57,748 bases of DNA. Source: Flavobacterium tegetincola DSM 22377 (lineage in GTDB: Bacteria > Bacteroidota > Bacteroidia > Flavobacteriales > Flavobacteriaceae). Location: the NCBI RefSeq assembly GCF_000425485.1, contig NZ_KE384388.1, positions 137,182-194,929 on the forward strand. The letters run 5' to 3'. This document shows positions 26,338-35,224 of this stretch, in pieces. Below the pieces are notes generated by a model. The model ran no database searches. It had not been told where the DNA came from and saw only the letters and a list, made by a program, of their open reading frames with translations. Positions within the stretch are counted from its first letter, which is position 1, and every line of letters starts with the position of its first letter. The position numbers and the translations under genes are program-made.

Positions 26338-27336
26338 TTAATCTAACCGGTCAGTCAATTTCTTAAAGACTTTCTTTGCTTCTTTACCTTCATAAAGAAT
26401 GCTGTAAACTGCATCGATAATTGGTGTTTTAGCACCGTATTTTTGGTTTAAGTGATACGCACTTTTTGTGGCATAATAGCCTTCAGAGACCATGGTCATT
26501 TCCATCATAGCACTTTTTACGGTGTATCCTTTTCCAATCATATTTCCAAAAGTTCTATTTCTAGAGAACACAGAATATCCAGTAACCAATAAATCACCCA
26601 AGTAAGCGGAATTATTGATGTTACGTTTCATTTTGTGTACTTCACGAATAAAACGTTTCATCTCGCGAATTCCATTGCTCATCAATACCGCTTGGAAGTT
26701 ATCGCCATAACCCAAACCATGGGCAATTCCTGCTGCAATAGCATAAATATTTTTCAACATTGCTGCATATTCAGTACCTATAATATCGTCGGAAATTTTT
26801 GTTTTGATGTAGTTTCCAGCTAGACAATTTGCTACAACTGTCGCTTTTTCTGCATCACCACAAGCAATTGTTAAATACGATAAACGTTCTAAAGCAACTT
26901 CTTCCGCGTGACAAGGACCGGTAATCACACCGATATTCTCATAACTTATGTCGTACATTTTATGGAAGTGCTCACCTACAATTAAACTCGTTTCAGGTAC
27001 GATACCTTTAATTGCTGAAAAAATGACTTTATCTTTTAAACTAGCGGTCAATTTTTTTAATTCTCCGTCCAGAAATGCCGATGGAATCGCAAAAATTATA
27101 TAATCTGCATATTCAATAGCCTCATTGATGTCGCTGGTCAATCGCAATTGTTCAGTATGGAATTCAACCGAACTTAAATAGTTTGGATTGTGGTGAAACT
27201 CTTTTAAATGACTAATGGCATCTTCATTCCGCATGTACCAAGCAATTTGAGGCAAATTTACGCACAACATTTTGGCAATCGCAGTTGCCCAACTTCCTCC
27301 TCCTATTACTGCAAATTTTGGCTGGTCTGTCATCAT
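26338..27336 (-). CDS. gpsA: NAD(P)H-dependent glycerol-3-phosphate dehydrogenase
   Basis: The 332-residue protein has the dinucleotide-binding GGGSWATA at 12-19, the conserved ITGPCHAEEVA segment, GTEYAAMLKNIYAIAAGIAHGLGYGDN with the catalytic lysine, and LGDLLVTGYSVFSRNRTFG. It reduces dihydroxyacetone phosphate to sn-glycerol 3-phosphate for phospholipid synthesis. Two methionines open the protein; either could be the start. It is a single cytoplasmic gene with its terminator shared with the convergent neighbour. Confidence 0.96.
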   Translation of the reverse strand: MMTDQPKFAVIGGGSWATAIAKMLCVNLPQIAWYMRNEDAISHLKEFHHNPNYLSSVEFHTEQLRLTSDINEAIEYADYIIFAIPSAFLDGELKKLTASLKDKVIFSAIKGIVPETSLIVGEHFHKMYDISYENIGVITGPCHAEEVALERLSYLTIACGDAEKATVVANCLAGNYIKTKISDDIIGTEYAAMLKNIYAIAAGIAHGLGYGDNFQAVLMSNGIREMKRFIREVHKMKRNINNSAYLGDLLVTGYSVFSRNRTFGNMIGKGYTVKSAMMEMTMVSEGYYATKSAYHLNQKYGAKTPIIDAVYSILYEGKEAKKVFKKLTDRLD

Positions 27337-27409
27337 CTTCTTTTATAAACTAAAATTTAGGATTCAAAAATACTTATTTTATAATTAATAACCACAAATA
27401 TTTCCAATG

Positions 27410-27421
27410 AACGCGCGCGTT
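27410..27421. promoter_or_regulatory. CG-rich palindrome upstream of gpsA
   Basis: AACGCGCGCGTT is a perfect 12-base palindrome in otherwise very AT-rich intergenic DNA 74 bases upstream of gpsA. It is a possible protein-binding site; nothing else supports a function. Confidence 0.3.
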
Positions 27422-27579
27422 TCCTGCGCATAAAATTTTTATTTAAAAAATAAAGTTAAAATTATGACTTTCAGCATACTAAAAAAATTAAACTTACGTT
27501 ATACTATTTCATAAGCGTTTTAAAGACATGAGTTTTATGGTTTAGGAGTTAGTTATAATTTTGTTTTTGGTGTTTTAAA

Positions 27580-27617
27580 AAAAGGCACTGCCGAAAAATG
27601 ATTCAGCAGTGCCTTTT
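27580..27617 (-). terminator. Intrinsic terminator of the alcohol dehydrogenase gene
   Basis: AAAAGGCACTGC and GCAGTGCCTTTT form a perfect 12-bp stem with a 14-base loop, 20 bases downstream of the minus-strand stop. T runs on both strands would let it work in both directions. Confidence 0.85.
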
Positions 27618-27637
27618 GATTGGATAGAAGATGAGTT

Positions 27638-28795
27638 TTAGTAGCTCATTTCTACGATTTGTTTCACTTTTTCTGGAGTTAAATTTTGCTTTTCCCCCAT
27701 TGCAATCCATCCTCTTTCTTGGAAACGATTTGAAATAAAAGCAGCTGCTTTTTCATAATCATCCGTGTATTGAGACAGTTTAGTATCCATTCCCATCAAG
27801 TGGAAAAATTCAACCGTTTTATTTATCGCTTCTTTTGCAATTTCATCATCACTTCCTGTCAAATGAAATATGCGTTTTCCATATTGTGCCAGTTTCTCTT
27901 TTTTAGTTTCAAAAAGAACGGTGTATAAATGCGGTCCAACGATTGCCAAAGTTCTAGCATGGTCAATTCCGTACAAAGCAGTTAATTCATGACCAATCAT
28001 GTGTGTAGCCCAATCAGTTGGGACACCTTTGTTCAACAAACCGTTCAAAGCCATTGTACAAGACCACATATAATTTGAAGCCAATGCGTAATCTGTTGGA
28101 TGTTCTACTACTTTTGGACCTATCTCAATCAACGTAGTTAAAACACCTTCAGCAATTCTATCTTGCAAATAAGCATCGTGTGGATACGTTAAATATTGCT
28201 CCATTACGTGGGTAAAAGCATCTACAATTCCATTTTGAATTTGTCTTTTTGGCAAAGATTCAATCACTGTTGGGTCGCAAATAGAGAATTGTGGAAACAA
28301 TGCAGAACCTCCAAAAGCAAGTTTTTCTTGTGTAGATTCAATTGTAACAACAGCTCCTGAATTCATTTCACTTCCTGTAGCAGGCAAAGTTAATACTGTT
28401 CCAAAAGGGACTGCATTTTCCTTAATTAGAATCCTCTTTTGAAGAATTTCAATTGGATTTCCTTCATAATTAGTCGCTCCAGAGATGAATTTTACTCCAT
28501 CAATAACGCTTCCACCACCAACAGCTAAAATAAAGTCAATCTTTTTCTCTTTGACAATTGCTATCGCTTTTTGCAAAGTTTCAAAATGCGGATTTGGCTC
28601 AATACCACCAAATTCAGTTACTTCAAAATCCTTTAAATTTTTCATTACTGAATCGTAAATACCGTTTTTGAAGATACTTCCTCCTCCGTATGCTAATAAT
28701 ACTTTAGCATTTTTTGGTATTAATGTGCCTAATTGTTCTATTTGTCCTTTCCCAAATACATAGTTGGTCGGGTTGTATAATTCGAAGTTTAACAT
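27638..28795 (-). CDS. Iron-containing alcohol dehydrogenase (YqhD/BDH-like)
   Basis: The start at 28795 (MLNFELYNPTNYVFGKG) is the family's standard N-terminus; the longer frame runs back into the preceding gene. The 385-residue protein has the nucleotide-binding GGGSVIDGVKF and the metal-site helices NGIVDAFTHVMEQYLT (Asp and His) and a later segment ending IDHARTLAIVGPHLY (His). These are Fe- or Zn-dependent, usually NADPH-using reductases of aldehydes and dicarbonyl products. It follows the DJ-1-like gene by 5 bases and so belongs to the same divergently controlled operon, which suggests a joint role in reactive-carbonyl removal. Confidence 0.92.
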   Translation of the reverse strand: MLNFELYNPTNYVFGKGQIEQLGTLIPKNAKVLLAYGGGSIFKNGIYDSVMKNLKDFEVTEFGGIEPNPHFETLQKAIAIVKEKKIDFILAVGGGSVIDGVKFISGATNYEGNPIEILQKRILIKENAVPFGTVLTLPATGSEMNSGAVVTIESTQEKLAFGGSALFPQFSICDPTVIESLPKRQIQNGIVDAFTHVMEQYLTYPHDAYLQDRIAEGVLTTLIEIGPKVVEHPTDYALASNYMWSCTMALNGLLNKGVPTDWATHMIGHELTALYGIDHARTLAIVGPHLYTVLFETKKEKLAQYGKRIFHLTGSDDEIAKEAINKTVEFFHLMGMDTKLSQYTDDYEKAAAFISNRFQERGWIAMGEKQNLTPEKVKQIVEMSY

Positions 28796-28800
28796 GTTTC

Positions 28801-29556
28801 TTAATTTAATTTTTTTAATAATTTTTCTGCCACTAGTTTTGATGATGCAGGATTCTGACCGGTAATCAATAATCCATCTTCCACAGCATAAGGATTCCAA
28901 TCGGCTGCTTTAGAATAGATTCCGCCATTAGATTTCAATACATCTTCTAAAAGGAAAGGAACAACTTTTGTCAATCCAACCGCTTCTTCTTCAGAATTTG
29001 TAAAACCAGTTACCTTTTTACCTTTTACTAAATATTCGCCATTTACTTTCACGTCTTTCAATGCTCCAGGAGCGTGACACACAAAAGCAACAGGTTTGTT
29101 ATTCGTATAAAATGATTCAATTAATGCAATCGAATTCTTATCGTTTGCTAAATCCCATAATGGTCCGTGTCCACCTGGGTAGAAAACAGCGTCGTAATCG
29201 CCTTGTTTCACATCCGCTAATTTAAGCGTTTGTTTCAATTTAGATTGCAAAGCAGTATCGTTATCAAATCTTTTTGTGTCTTCTGTTGCCGAAGATGGGT
29301 CAGCACTTTTTGGGTCAATTGGTGGCTGTCCTCCAAGTGGCGATGCGATGTCAATTTGAACACCGTTATCTGCCAATTCGTAGTAAGGTGCGACTAATTC
29401 TTCAATCCAAAATCCTGTTTTTTCTCCTGTGTCTCCTAATTTGTCATGACTAGTGACTACAAATAATACTTTTTTCATCTTTTTTTTATTTTGTGCAATT
29501 GCAGTAATGCAACTCAATGTTAAAATTACGATTAATAATAATCCTCTTTTGTTCAT
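28801..29556 (-). CDS. DJ-1/PfpI-family protein with an N-terminal signal sequence
   Basis: The 251-residue protein has a hydrophobic N-terminal signal (about 5-21), then a DJ-1/PfpI (Hsp31-like) domain with YPGGHGPLWDL and the catalytic Cys160-His161 in VAFVCHAPGA. Hsp31-type members are glyoxalase III enzymes or chaperones that deal with methylglyoxal damage. The signal peptide is unusual: a second start at Met27 (MKKVLFVVTSHDKLG) would give the normal cytoplasmic form. The neighbouring alcohol dehydrogenase and divergent LysR regulator support a carbonyl-stress operon. Confidence 0.88.
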   Translation of the reverse strand: MNKRGLLLIVILTLSCITAIAQNKKKMKKVLFVVTSHDKLGDTGEKTGFWIEELVAPYYELADNGVQIDIASPLGGQPPIDPKSADPSSATEDTKRFDNDTALQSKLKQTLKLADVKQGDYDAVFYPGGHGPLWDLANDKNSIALIESFYTNNKPVAFVCHAPGALKDVKVNGEYLVKGKKVTGFTNSEEEAVGLTKVVPFLLEDVLKSNGGIYSKAADWNPYAVEDGLLITGQNPASSKLVAEKLLKKLN

Positions 29557-29568
29557 ATCTCATTTTTG

Positions 29569-29604
29569 TTTTACAAATTTACAACAGTTATGTTATTTGT
29601 AAAA
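29569..29604. promoter_or_regulatory. Palindromic operator between the LysR and DJ-1 genes
   Basis: TTTTACAAAT (29569-29578) and ATTTGTAAAA (29595-29604) are a perfect 10-bp inverted repeat. On the minus strand TAAATTTG (29581-29574) is a perfect -7 element for the DJ-1 operon and overlaps the left arm. On the plus strand TATGTTTG (29616-29623) is a -7 element for the LysR gene, with TTG in the right arm. The layout is that of a LysR regulator controlling itself and its divergent target. Confidence 0.7.
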
Positions 29605-29642
29605 ATAATTTAAATTATGTTTGTGATAAATATATTTATATC

Positions 29643-30539
29643 ATGGTAAATCTAGAATGGTACCGAACTTTCAAATCAGTGTATAAAAATGGCAACTTTT
29701 CCTTGGCGGCAAAGGAGTTATTTATTAGTCAGCCCGCTGTTAGTCAGCAGATTTCAATGTTAGAAGCACATGTAGGTTATAAATTATTCAACCGAAAATC
29801 AAAAGGAGTAGAGCCTACGGAATACGCAAAGCTTCTGAACAACCTAATTATCGAAGCATTAGACCGCTTGGAGAACGTGGAAAAGGGATTCAGGTCAAAA
29901 GCTTTGGATGCAAACCGGTTAATTTCTGTTGGTATTTCAAGGCATTTGTTTCAAAGTCTGGGAAGTAAACTGCTTTCCAAATTTGATTATATCGATTTCA
30001 ATTTTCATGAAAATGACGTATTATTTGAGTTGGTCAATACCAAGAAATTGGATTTTGCCATCGTCACGGATAAGTACGATACATTCGATACAGTCCAAAA
30101 AAAGTTGGGAGAAATAAAGCAAATCATAGTAAGCTCTATTAATTTAGACGCCGTCGACTTAAAGAAGAACATCAAGAAAGTTGATTATGCAGCGATTGAA
30201 ACTTGGCTCAACGAACAAAAATGGTACAGTCATGACGCTGGAATTCCGCATATAAAATTATTTTGGTTGCATGTGTTCAATAAAAAGCGTCCGTCGATGA
30301 TTCCCAATTACATCATTCCTTCCGAATATGAAATGTTAGAAGTGCTTTCAAAAAACACAGGTGTAACGGTTACTTGGAACATTAATGCCAAATCTTTTAT
30401 CGAAGAACAGCGGTTGCAAATACTTTGGGAAAGCGACCAAATGCCAATTACGTCCGTTTATATATTGTCGGGAAAAAATGCGAGCTTTAATTCAGCGGCT
30501 GAATTAATTGAAGATGAACTGAAGCAAGTGTTGCAGTAA
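29643..30539 (+). CDS. LysR-family transcriptional regulator
   Basis: The ATG at 29643 (MVNLEWYRTFKSVYKNGNFS) gives the typical LysR N-terminus; the frame's longer extension covers the promoter. The 298-residue protein has the winged helix (about 3-62, with SLAAKELFISQPAVSQQI) and a C-terminal effector domain that looks shorter and less conserved than usual. It lies divergent to the DJ-1 / alcohol dehydrogenase operon with a palindrome in between, so it probably controls that operon in response to a reactive carbonyl or related molecule (inference). Confidence 0.9.
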   Translation: MVNLEWYRTFKSVYKNGNFSLAAKELFISQPAVSQQISMLEAHVGYKLFNRKSKGVEPTEYAKLLNNLIIEALDRLENVEKGFRSKALDANRLISVGISRHLFQSLGSKLLSKFDYIDFNFHENDVLFELVNTKKLDFAIVTDKYDTFDTVQKKLGEIKQIIVSSINLDAVDLKKNIKKVDYAAIETWLNEQKWYSHDAGIPHIKLFWLHVFNKKRPSMIPNYIIPSEYEMLEVLSKNTGVTVTWNINAKSFIEEQRLQILWESDQMPITSVYILSGKNASFNSAAELIEDELKQVLQ

Positions 30540-30540
30540 G

Positions 30541-31131
30541 TTACTTCGTGTAAAACAAGTTATGCTCAATGTATTCTGCTACTTTTTCGGGTAACATCGG
30601 ATTTATATTCTTCTTGTTTTTAATGGAATTTCGAATAAAAGTAGAGGAAATTTCCACAACGGGTGCTTCAATAATATGTACTTTGGCCTGAAATTCAGCT
30701 AAAAAAGGAAGTTCAGGTTTAGGTTCTGCAGAAATTCTAGGGTAAACATACAGCTCGTGATTTTGTAAAATAACCTCGTAGTTCTTCCACTTTTGCAAAG
30801 AATTCAAATTATCCTCACCCATAATTAAAGCAAATTCGTGCGTTGGAAACTTCTCCTTTAAATGAACCAACGTATTTACCGTAAAATTAGGTTGCGAAAG
30901 TTTGAACTCAATATCCGAAGGTTTAATTTTAGGATAATTCGCAGTAGCAAGATGAACCATTTCTAAACGGTGGTAATCATCGAGCAACGTACTTTTCTTT
31001 TTCAACGGATTGTGAGGCGTCACCACCATCCAAATTTGTTCCAAATCCGTAAACTCGGCAAAGTGATTGGCAATAATTAAATGACCAACGTGAATGGGGT
31101 TAAATGTTCCGAAATACAGTCCTACTTTCAT
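30541..31131 (-). CDS. nadD: Nicotinate-nucleotide adenylyltransferase
   Basis: The 196-residue protein has the nucleotidyltransferase motif GTFNPIHVGH at 8-17 and the closing ISSTFIRNSIKNKKNI (the ISSTxIR motif). It converts nicotinate mononucleotide and ATP to deamido-NAD in NAD synthesis. It lies downstream of gmk and the yicC-type gene on the same strand, a common Bacteroidota order. The stop is one base from the stop of the convergent LysR gene. The gap to gmk (31132-31186) contains short direct repeats of agatttaggattt. Confidence 0.96.
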   Translation of the reverse strand: MKVGLYFGTFNPIHVGHLIIANHFAEFTDLEQIWMVVTPHNPLKKKSTLLDDYHRLEMVHLATANYPKIKPSDIEFKLSQPNFTVNTLVHLKEKFPTHEFALIMGEDNLNSLQKWKNYEVILQNHELYVYPRISAEPKPELPFLAEFQAKVHIIEAPVVEISSTFIRNSIKNKKNINPMLPEKVAEYIEHNLFYTK

Positions 31132-31186
31132 TTTAAATTTAAGATTTAGGGTTTAAGATTTAGGATTTAGTAAGAGTTTAAAAATG

Positions 31187-31765
31187 CTATTCTACCATTT
31201 TTAAATAATCGTGTACCAAAGTATAAGCATCATTTTTGGCAATTTCCAAATCATAATTCTTCAATATGACGTCAAATTTATTTGATTCGGCAATCTCACG
31301 TTCGGCTTTCGCCAATCGCATTTGGATTTTCTCGTCGGTTTCGGTTTGGCGGAAACGCAAGCGTCTTTCTAATTCTTCCACGGAAGGCGGACTCACAAAA
31401 ACAGCTAACGTTTTATTTGGGAATTGTTTCTTAATGTTCAAACCGCCAATCACATCAATGTCAAAAATCACGTGTTTGCCCAAAGCCCAGATGCGTTCCA
31501 ATTCGGTTTTTAACGTTCCGTAGTAGTTGTCTTTGTATACTTCTTCGTATTCTACAAATTCGTTTGCCGCAATTTTAGCTTGAAATTCTGCTGCAGATAA
31601 GAAGTAATAATCTTTTCCATGTGCTTCATCACCACGTTTTTCACGCGATGTTGCCGAAATAGAAAAGTCTAAATGCAGTTCTTTTTGTTCAAGAAGGTGT
31701 TTTACAATCGTTGTCTTGCCTGAACCCGAAGGTGCTGAAAAAACAATTAATTTTCCGTTGTTCAT
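31187..31765 (-). CDS. gmk: Guanylate kinase
   Basis: The start at 31765 (MNNGKLIVFSAPSGSGKTT) gives 192 residues, the usual size. The P-loop APSGSGKTT is at 11-19. SREKRGDEAHGKDYYFLS carries the GMP-binding region, and VIFDIDVIGG and the lid arginines in RRLRFRQTE are present. It phosphorylates GMP to GDP. It is flanked by the yicC-type gene and nadD on the same strand. Confidence 0.96.
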   Translation of the reverse strand: MNNGKLIVFSAPSGSGKTTIVKHLLEQKELHLDFSISATSREKRGDEAHGKDYYFLSAAEFQAKIAANEFVEYEEVYKDNYYGTLKTELERIWALGKHVIFDIDVIGGLNIKKQFPNKTLAVFVSPPSVEELERRLRFRQTETDEKIQMRLAKAEREIAESNKFDVILKNYDLEIAKNDAYTLVHDYLKMVE

Positions 31766-31875
31766 GTTTATTTTGTTTGATGTATCAAGTTTCAAGTTTT
31801 GCAACACTTAAATGATGCATCCTTTACTGCTTGAAGCTAAACTGTCTTAATACTTACTACTCCAATCTTAATACA

Positions 31876-32736
31876 TTACAGTACATTCAAAACTTGTTCC
31901 TTAATTTTCTCCAATTCGTCTTTCATTTGAACGACTAATTTCTGCATTTGAGCATGATTCGATTTTGAACCCATCGTGTTGATTTCGCGACCAATTTCTT
32001 GGGTGATAAAACCTAATTTCCGACCGTTAGCTTCACTTCCTGCCATCGTTTCTACGAAATAATTCAGGTGATTTTCTAAACGCACTTTCTCTTCGGTGAT
32101 GTCGTATTTTTCGAGGTAGAAAATTAATTCTTGTTCAAAACGGTTGTCGTCAATGTTTACTTTTAGTTCATCAATTGCTGTGCGAAGTCTTGTTTTTACG
32201 GTCTCAATTCGTTCACCGTCCAAGGCAACTGTTGCATTCATTAAATTCATAATGTTGGCAATGCGTTGAACGAATTCTTTTTCTAAAGCACTTCCTTCAG
32301 AAACTCTAAAAGATTGCATGTTTGTCAAGGCTTCGTCAATGACGTTTTGGATTAGATTCCAATCGTTTTCGTCAATTTCTTCGCGTTCCGTTTTCATGGC
32401 ATCCGGCATTCTTACTGCCATTTTCATCAATTCGGTAACATCAGCATCGGCATAAACGTCTTTCAATTGAGCGATGTATGCTTTTACGATAGGCACGTTG
32501 ACTTTAGCAGAAGTTTGTTCAGCGGTGTTTTCCATGAAAATAGAGAAATCTACTTTTCCACGTCCTAAAACTGTTGAAAGTTGGTTGCGTAAACCCAGTT
32601 CCATTTCGCGGTACACAGAAGGAATTCGGACGTTTAAATCCAAACCTTTACTGTTTAGCGATTTTACTTCTACTGTAATTTTCTTGTTTGGAAGTTGCAT
32701 TGTTGCTTTTCCGAAACCCGTCATCGATTGTATCAT
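31876..32736 (-). CDS. YicC family endoribonuclease
   Basis: The ATG at 32736 (MIQSMTGFGKATMQLPNKK) gives the invariant YicC N-terminus, MxxSMTGFG. The 286-residue protein has the N-terminal YicC domain and the DUF1732 C-terminus with GRKLGFITQEIGREINTMGSK. YicC-type proteins are reported ribonucleases affecting small-RNA turnover in E. coli. The frame extends about 160 codons further upstream into non-coding DNA, which I reject as coding. The context yicC-gmk-nadD is conserved. Confidence 0.93.
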   Translation of the reverse strand: MIQSMTGFGKATMQLPNKKITVEVKSLNSKGLDLNVRIPSVYREMELGLRNQLSTVLGRGKVDFSIFMENTAEQTSAKVNVPIVKAYIAQLKDVYADADVTELMKMAVRMPDAMKTEREEIDENDWNLIQNVIDEALTNMQSFRVSEGSALEKEFVQRIANIMNLMNATVALDGERIETVKTRLRTAIDELKVNIDDNRFEQELIFYLEKYDITEEKVRLENHLNYFVETMAGSEANGRKLGFITQEIGREINTMGSKSNHAQMQKLVVQMKDELEKIKEQVLNVL

Positions 32737-32888
32737 AAGTATTTTAAAAAGAAAGCAAATATAAGGAAAAGAATTTAGGTGGTTGTAAGTGATATTGGAA
32801 ATGAATTGGAGTTTCTTCCCTTCGTGCGTTTTAATCATCGAAGAGGTATTTACGAAAAAATAATAGCCCCGATTGGAGGGAACGTCCT

Positions 32889-32927
32889 TTTTTATTGCCG
32901 TTGGCTTAAGCCTACGGCAATAAAAAA
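32889..32927. repeat. Long palindrome in the yicC upstream gap
   Basis: A near-perfect palindrome centred on TTAAGCC reads TTTTATTGCCGTTGGCTTAA and then its complement (GCCTACGGCAATAAAA), with one mismatched pair. It sits in the 254-base gap between the yicC-type and EamA genes. The A/T flanks would allow it to terminate transcription in both directions. Confidence 0.75.
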
Positions 32928-32990
32928 GATGTGGAAGGATAGCGGGAAAATGGAAGCCTGACAAGCCCAAGCCATTCGCTCCTAAAAAAC

Positions 32991-33872
32991 TTATTTCTTT
33001 TTTTGAGTAACCAAAAATACGCCCGAAAAAATGAGGATTGCTGCACCAATTTTGATTAAATTCAATTCGTCTTTCCCCAATCCAATAGCAAAAATAGTGG
33101 CGAAAACCGGTTGCAGGTAAATGAAAACGGCTACGGTTGTGGGTTTTAATTCTTTCATTGAAAGTAAATTCAATAAATAGGTTAGGAACGTTGAGAAAAC
33201 CACTACGAATCCGATTTTCCAAGCAATGTCAACGGGAATTGCACTGAATTCTACGGCTTGCAATTCGGTAAAACCAAAGGGCAAAACCATGAGGAATCCG
33301 AAGAGGTAAATCCATTTTACGAAAGTGAAAGCGCTGTATTTTTCCATTAATTTCTTAACGACTATGAGGTAGAAACCGTAGGAAATGGCGTTTGCAAAAA
33401 CGAGTAAGTTACCCAAATTAGCGTTAGTTGCATCACCCACTGATTTTCCATACAGAATTAAAAATGCAGTTCCGACCAATCCTAAAATGATTCCGAAAAC
33501 TTTGCGTTTCAGCATGCGTTCTTTGAGAATTATTGCTGAAAGAATGAGTACAATTATAGGTGTAGTCACCATTAATACCGAGGCAGAAATAGGCGATGTT
33601 AAACTTAATCCTTTGAAAAATGTGAGCATATTGAAGGCGACGCCAAAGAATGCAGCGGCAATTATTCTAGGGAAATCGTTACGGTCTATCTTTTCTTTGG
33701 GAAGAAAAAGCCAGATGAGCCAAAATAAAATTACTGAGCCACCTACGCGTAAAACGATGAAACCGAAGGGCAAAATGTAGGTAGGCATGACGTCCTTGGC
33801 AATGGTAAAAGTGACGCCGTAAATAATCGAAACAAATGTGGCCGCGATTAATGCTAAATATCGTTTGGACAT
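32991..33872 (-). CDS. EamA/DMT-family transporter
   Basis: The 293-residue protein has ten hydrophobic helices in two EamA halves; the first begins MSKRYLALIAATFVSIIYGV and the second includes the AVFIYLQPVFATIFAIGLGK signature. These drug/metabolite transporters export small molecules such as amino acids or metabolites across the inner membrane. Its start overlaps the stop of the upstream ArsC-like gene by one base (TAATG), so the two are co-transcribed. Substrate unknown. Confidence 0.92.
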   Translation of the reverse strand: MSKRYLALIAATFVSIIYGVTFTIAKDVMPTYILPFGFIVLRVGGSVILFWLIWLFLPKEKIDRNDFPRIIAAAFFGVAFNMLTFFKGLSLTSPISASVLMVTTPIIVLILSAIILKERMLKRKVFGIILGLVGTAFLILYGKSVGDATNANLGNLLVFANAISYGFYLIVVKKLMEKYSAFTFVKWIYLFGFLMVLPFGFTELQAVEFSAIPVDIAWKIGFVVVFSTFLTYLLNLLSMKELKPTTVAVFIYLQPVFATIFAIGLGKDELNLIKIGAAILIFSGVFLVTQKKK

Positions 33873-34222
33873 TATTTTAGGGCTTGCGTTACCGCATGAA
33901 TGTTAGGTTGGCTGTTTCCCGCGTACACTTTTCCTTTTATGATAAAAACAGGACGACTCAAGAAAGTATAATGTTCGAGTAAGTATTTTTTATAATCGGC
34001 TTCGGTAAGATTTTTATTTTTCAAATCCATCGACTTGTACAACTGTGCTTTTTTGCTGAAAAGCGCTTCGTAACTGCCTGTCATTTGATACAATTCTTCC
34101 AGTTGTTCGGGTGTCATTGGGTCTTGACGGATGTCTTGAAACTCCATTTCAATTGACTTTGGAAGGTTTTTGATGATTTTCCGACACGTATCGCAGGAAG
34201 CGAGGTAATATATTTTGTCCAT
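33872..34222 (-). CDS. ArsC/Spx-family reductase-like protein
   Basis: The 116-residue protein has the thioredoxin-fold opening MDKIYYLASCDTCRK with the CxxC pair Cys10 and Cys13, then RQDPMTPEQLEELY and RPVFIIKGKVYAGN. This is the YffB/ArsC/Spx fold. True arsenate reductases use one Cys with three arginines. Here the CxxC and the absence of an ars operon leave the role open; a glutathione- or thiol-dependent reductase, or a Spx-like regulator, are alternatives. It is translationally linked to the EamA gene. Confidence 0.85.
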   Translation of the reverse strand: MDKIYYLASCDTCRKIIKNLPKSIEMEFQDIRQDPMTPEQLEELYQMTGSYEALFSKKAQLYKSMDLKNKNLTEADYKKYLLEHYTFLSRPVFIIKGKVYAGNSQPNIHAVTQALK

Positions 34223-34291
34223 GATTGAATTTAATTTGCAAAGGAAAATAATTTGCTTCGTAATCGCACTATTTTCAGTAGAAACTTATGA

Positions 34292-35041
34292 TTATTTCAC
34301 TTTCAAATAAGGCTCAAGTTCGCTATAAGTTAGTTGAATTTCTTTAGGTCCATCTGCATAAGAAGCGGCTTCGTACGAATTGTAATATAAAAGAAGTCCT
34401 TTTTCATTAAAAAGCATCGTCATTGGCAACGCAAATTTCTCGTCTTCAAACATTAATCCGGTTGAATTAATGGCATCGCTCTCTGAAATTTTATAAGCAG
34501 TTCTAAATTTTTGCTCTGCAAATTTGGTAAACGCGTCCACATCGTTAAATAATTCTTCGTTTGGAATTATTTTTCCCGTCTTGGGATTGAAAATCAAAGA
34601 CCGAACTCCTTGATATCCGTGTGCACCACCCGTGTAAGTATAATGATCAATTTTAATATTTAAAACATTTTCAGTTTCATAAACGACGGAACCTTCCACT
34701 TTTCCTTCCCAACCGAATGTGTCTTTTGGAAATTCTTTTTTCAATGCATCATAAGACGAAATAAACGATTGTAACAATCCTGTATATTCGGTGGATGTGT
34801 ACGGCTTTTCGCCAAAATAAATAATCCCGCTCACCACGGCAAAAACACGCTTGTTGATGCTGTCTGCCACTACCGGAACATTTTTAGCAATGGGAACCTT
34901 GACTTCTACCACAGGACAATTTTCAGTGCAGGGCAAAGTTGATTTTTCCGTATACGTTTCGGTGGTGAATTCAAGTTGTTTGTCATTTTTACAACTGATA
35001 AAAAGGATTGCGACGGCGAATAAGAAGGTGATTTTTTTCAT
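34292..35041 (-). CDS. DUF4163/DUF3298 lipoprotein (RsiV-like)
   Basis: The 249-residue lipoprotein has a lipobox ending at Cys17 (ILFISC), an N-terminal DUF4163-like part (about 40-110) and a C-terminal DUF3298 domain (about 130-245, with HYTYTGGAHGYQGVR and the QLTYSELEPYLK end). In RsiV such a domain binds lysozyme on an anti-sigma factor; here there is no transmembrane or anti-sigma part, so it stands alone on the outer face. The AHGY loop is the most conserved part. It is a single gene divergent to the cystathionine-synthase gene. Confidence 0.82.
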   Translation of the reverse strand: MKKITFLFAVAILFISCKNDKQLEFTTETYTEKSTLPCTENCPVVEVKVPIAKNVPVVADSINKRVFAVVSGIIYFGEKPYTSTEYTGLLQSFISSYDALKKEFPKDTFGWEGKVEGSVVYETENVLNIKIDHYTYTGGAHGYQGVRSLIFNPKTGKIIPNEELFNDVDAFTKFAEQKFRTAYKISESDAINSTGLMFEDEKFALPMTMLFNEKGLLLYYNSYEAASYADGPKEIQLTYSELEPYLKVK

Positions 35042-35168
35042 GAATACGGATATTTAAACTTAACTTACATTAAAAGTAAAGCGTTTTAATTTTGAAGTGA
35101 AATTAACATTAATAAAGCAAAATTGGTTTCAATGAAATGTTAATTCATGCAAAGGTAAGTACAACTTA

Positions 35169-35200
35169 TTGGGATAAGGTTATAATTAAAAGTAAATTTG
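35169..35200 (+). promoter_or_regulatory. Candidate promoter of the cystathionine gamma-synthase gene
   Basis: TTG (35169-35171), a 21-base spacer and TAAATTTG (35193-35200) match the Bacteroidota -33/-7 consensus. The start codon is 25 bases downstream of the -7 element. Confidence 0.6.
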
Positions 35201-35224
35201 TTTCAAACATTTAGCTTGTAAACA

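Noticed and set aside
28796..28900. Longer N-terminus for the iron alcohol dehydrogenase
   Set aside because: The extension lies inside the DJ-1 gene in another frame, and the protein family starts at the internal methionine.
32737..33222. Upstream extension of the YicC frame by about 160 codons
   Set aside because: The invariant YicC N-terminus MIQSMTGFG lies at 32736, and the extension crosses a palindrome and overlaps the EamA gene.
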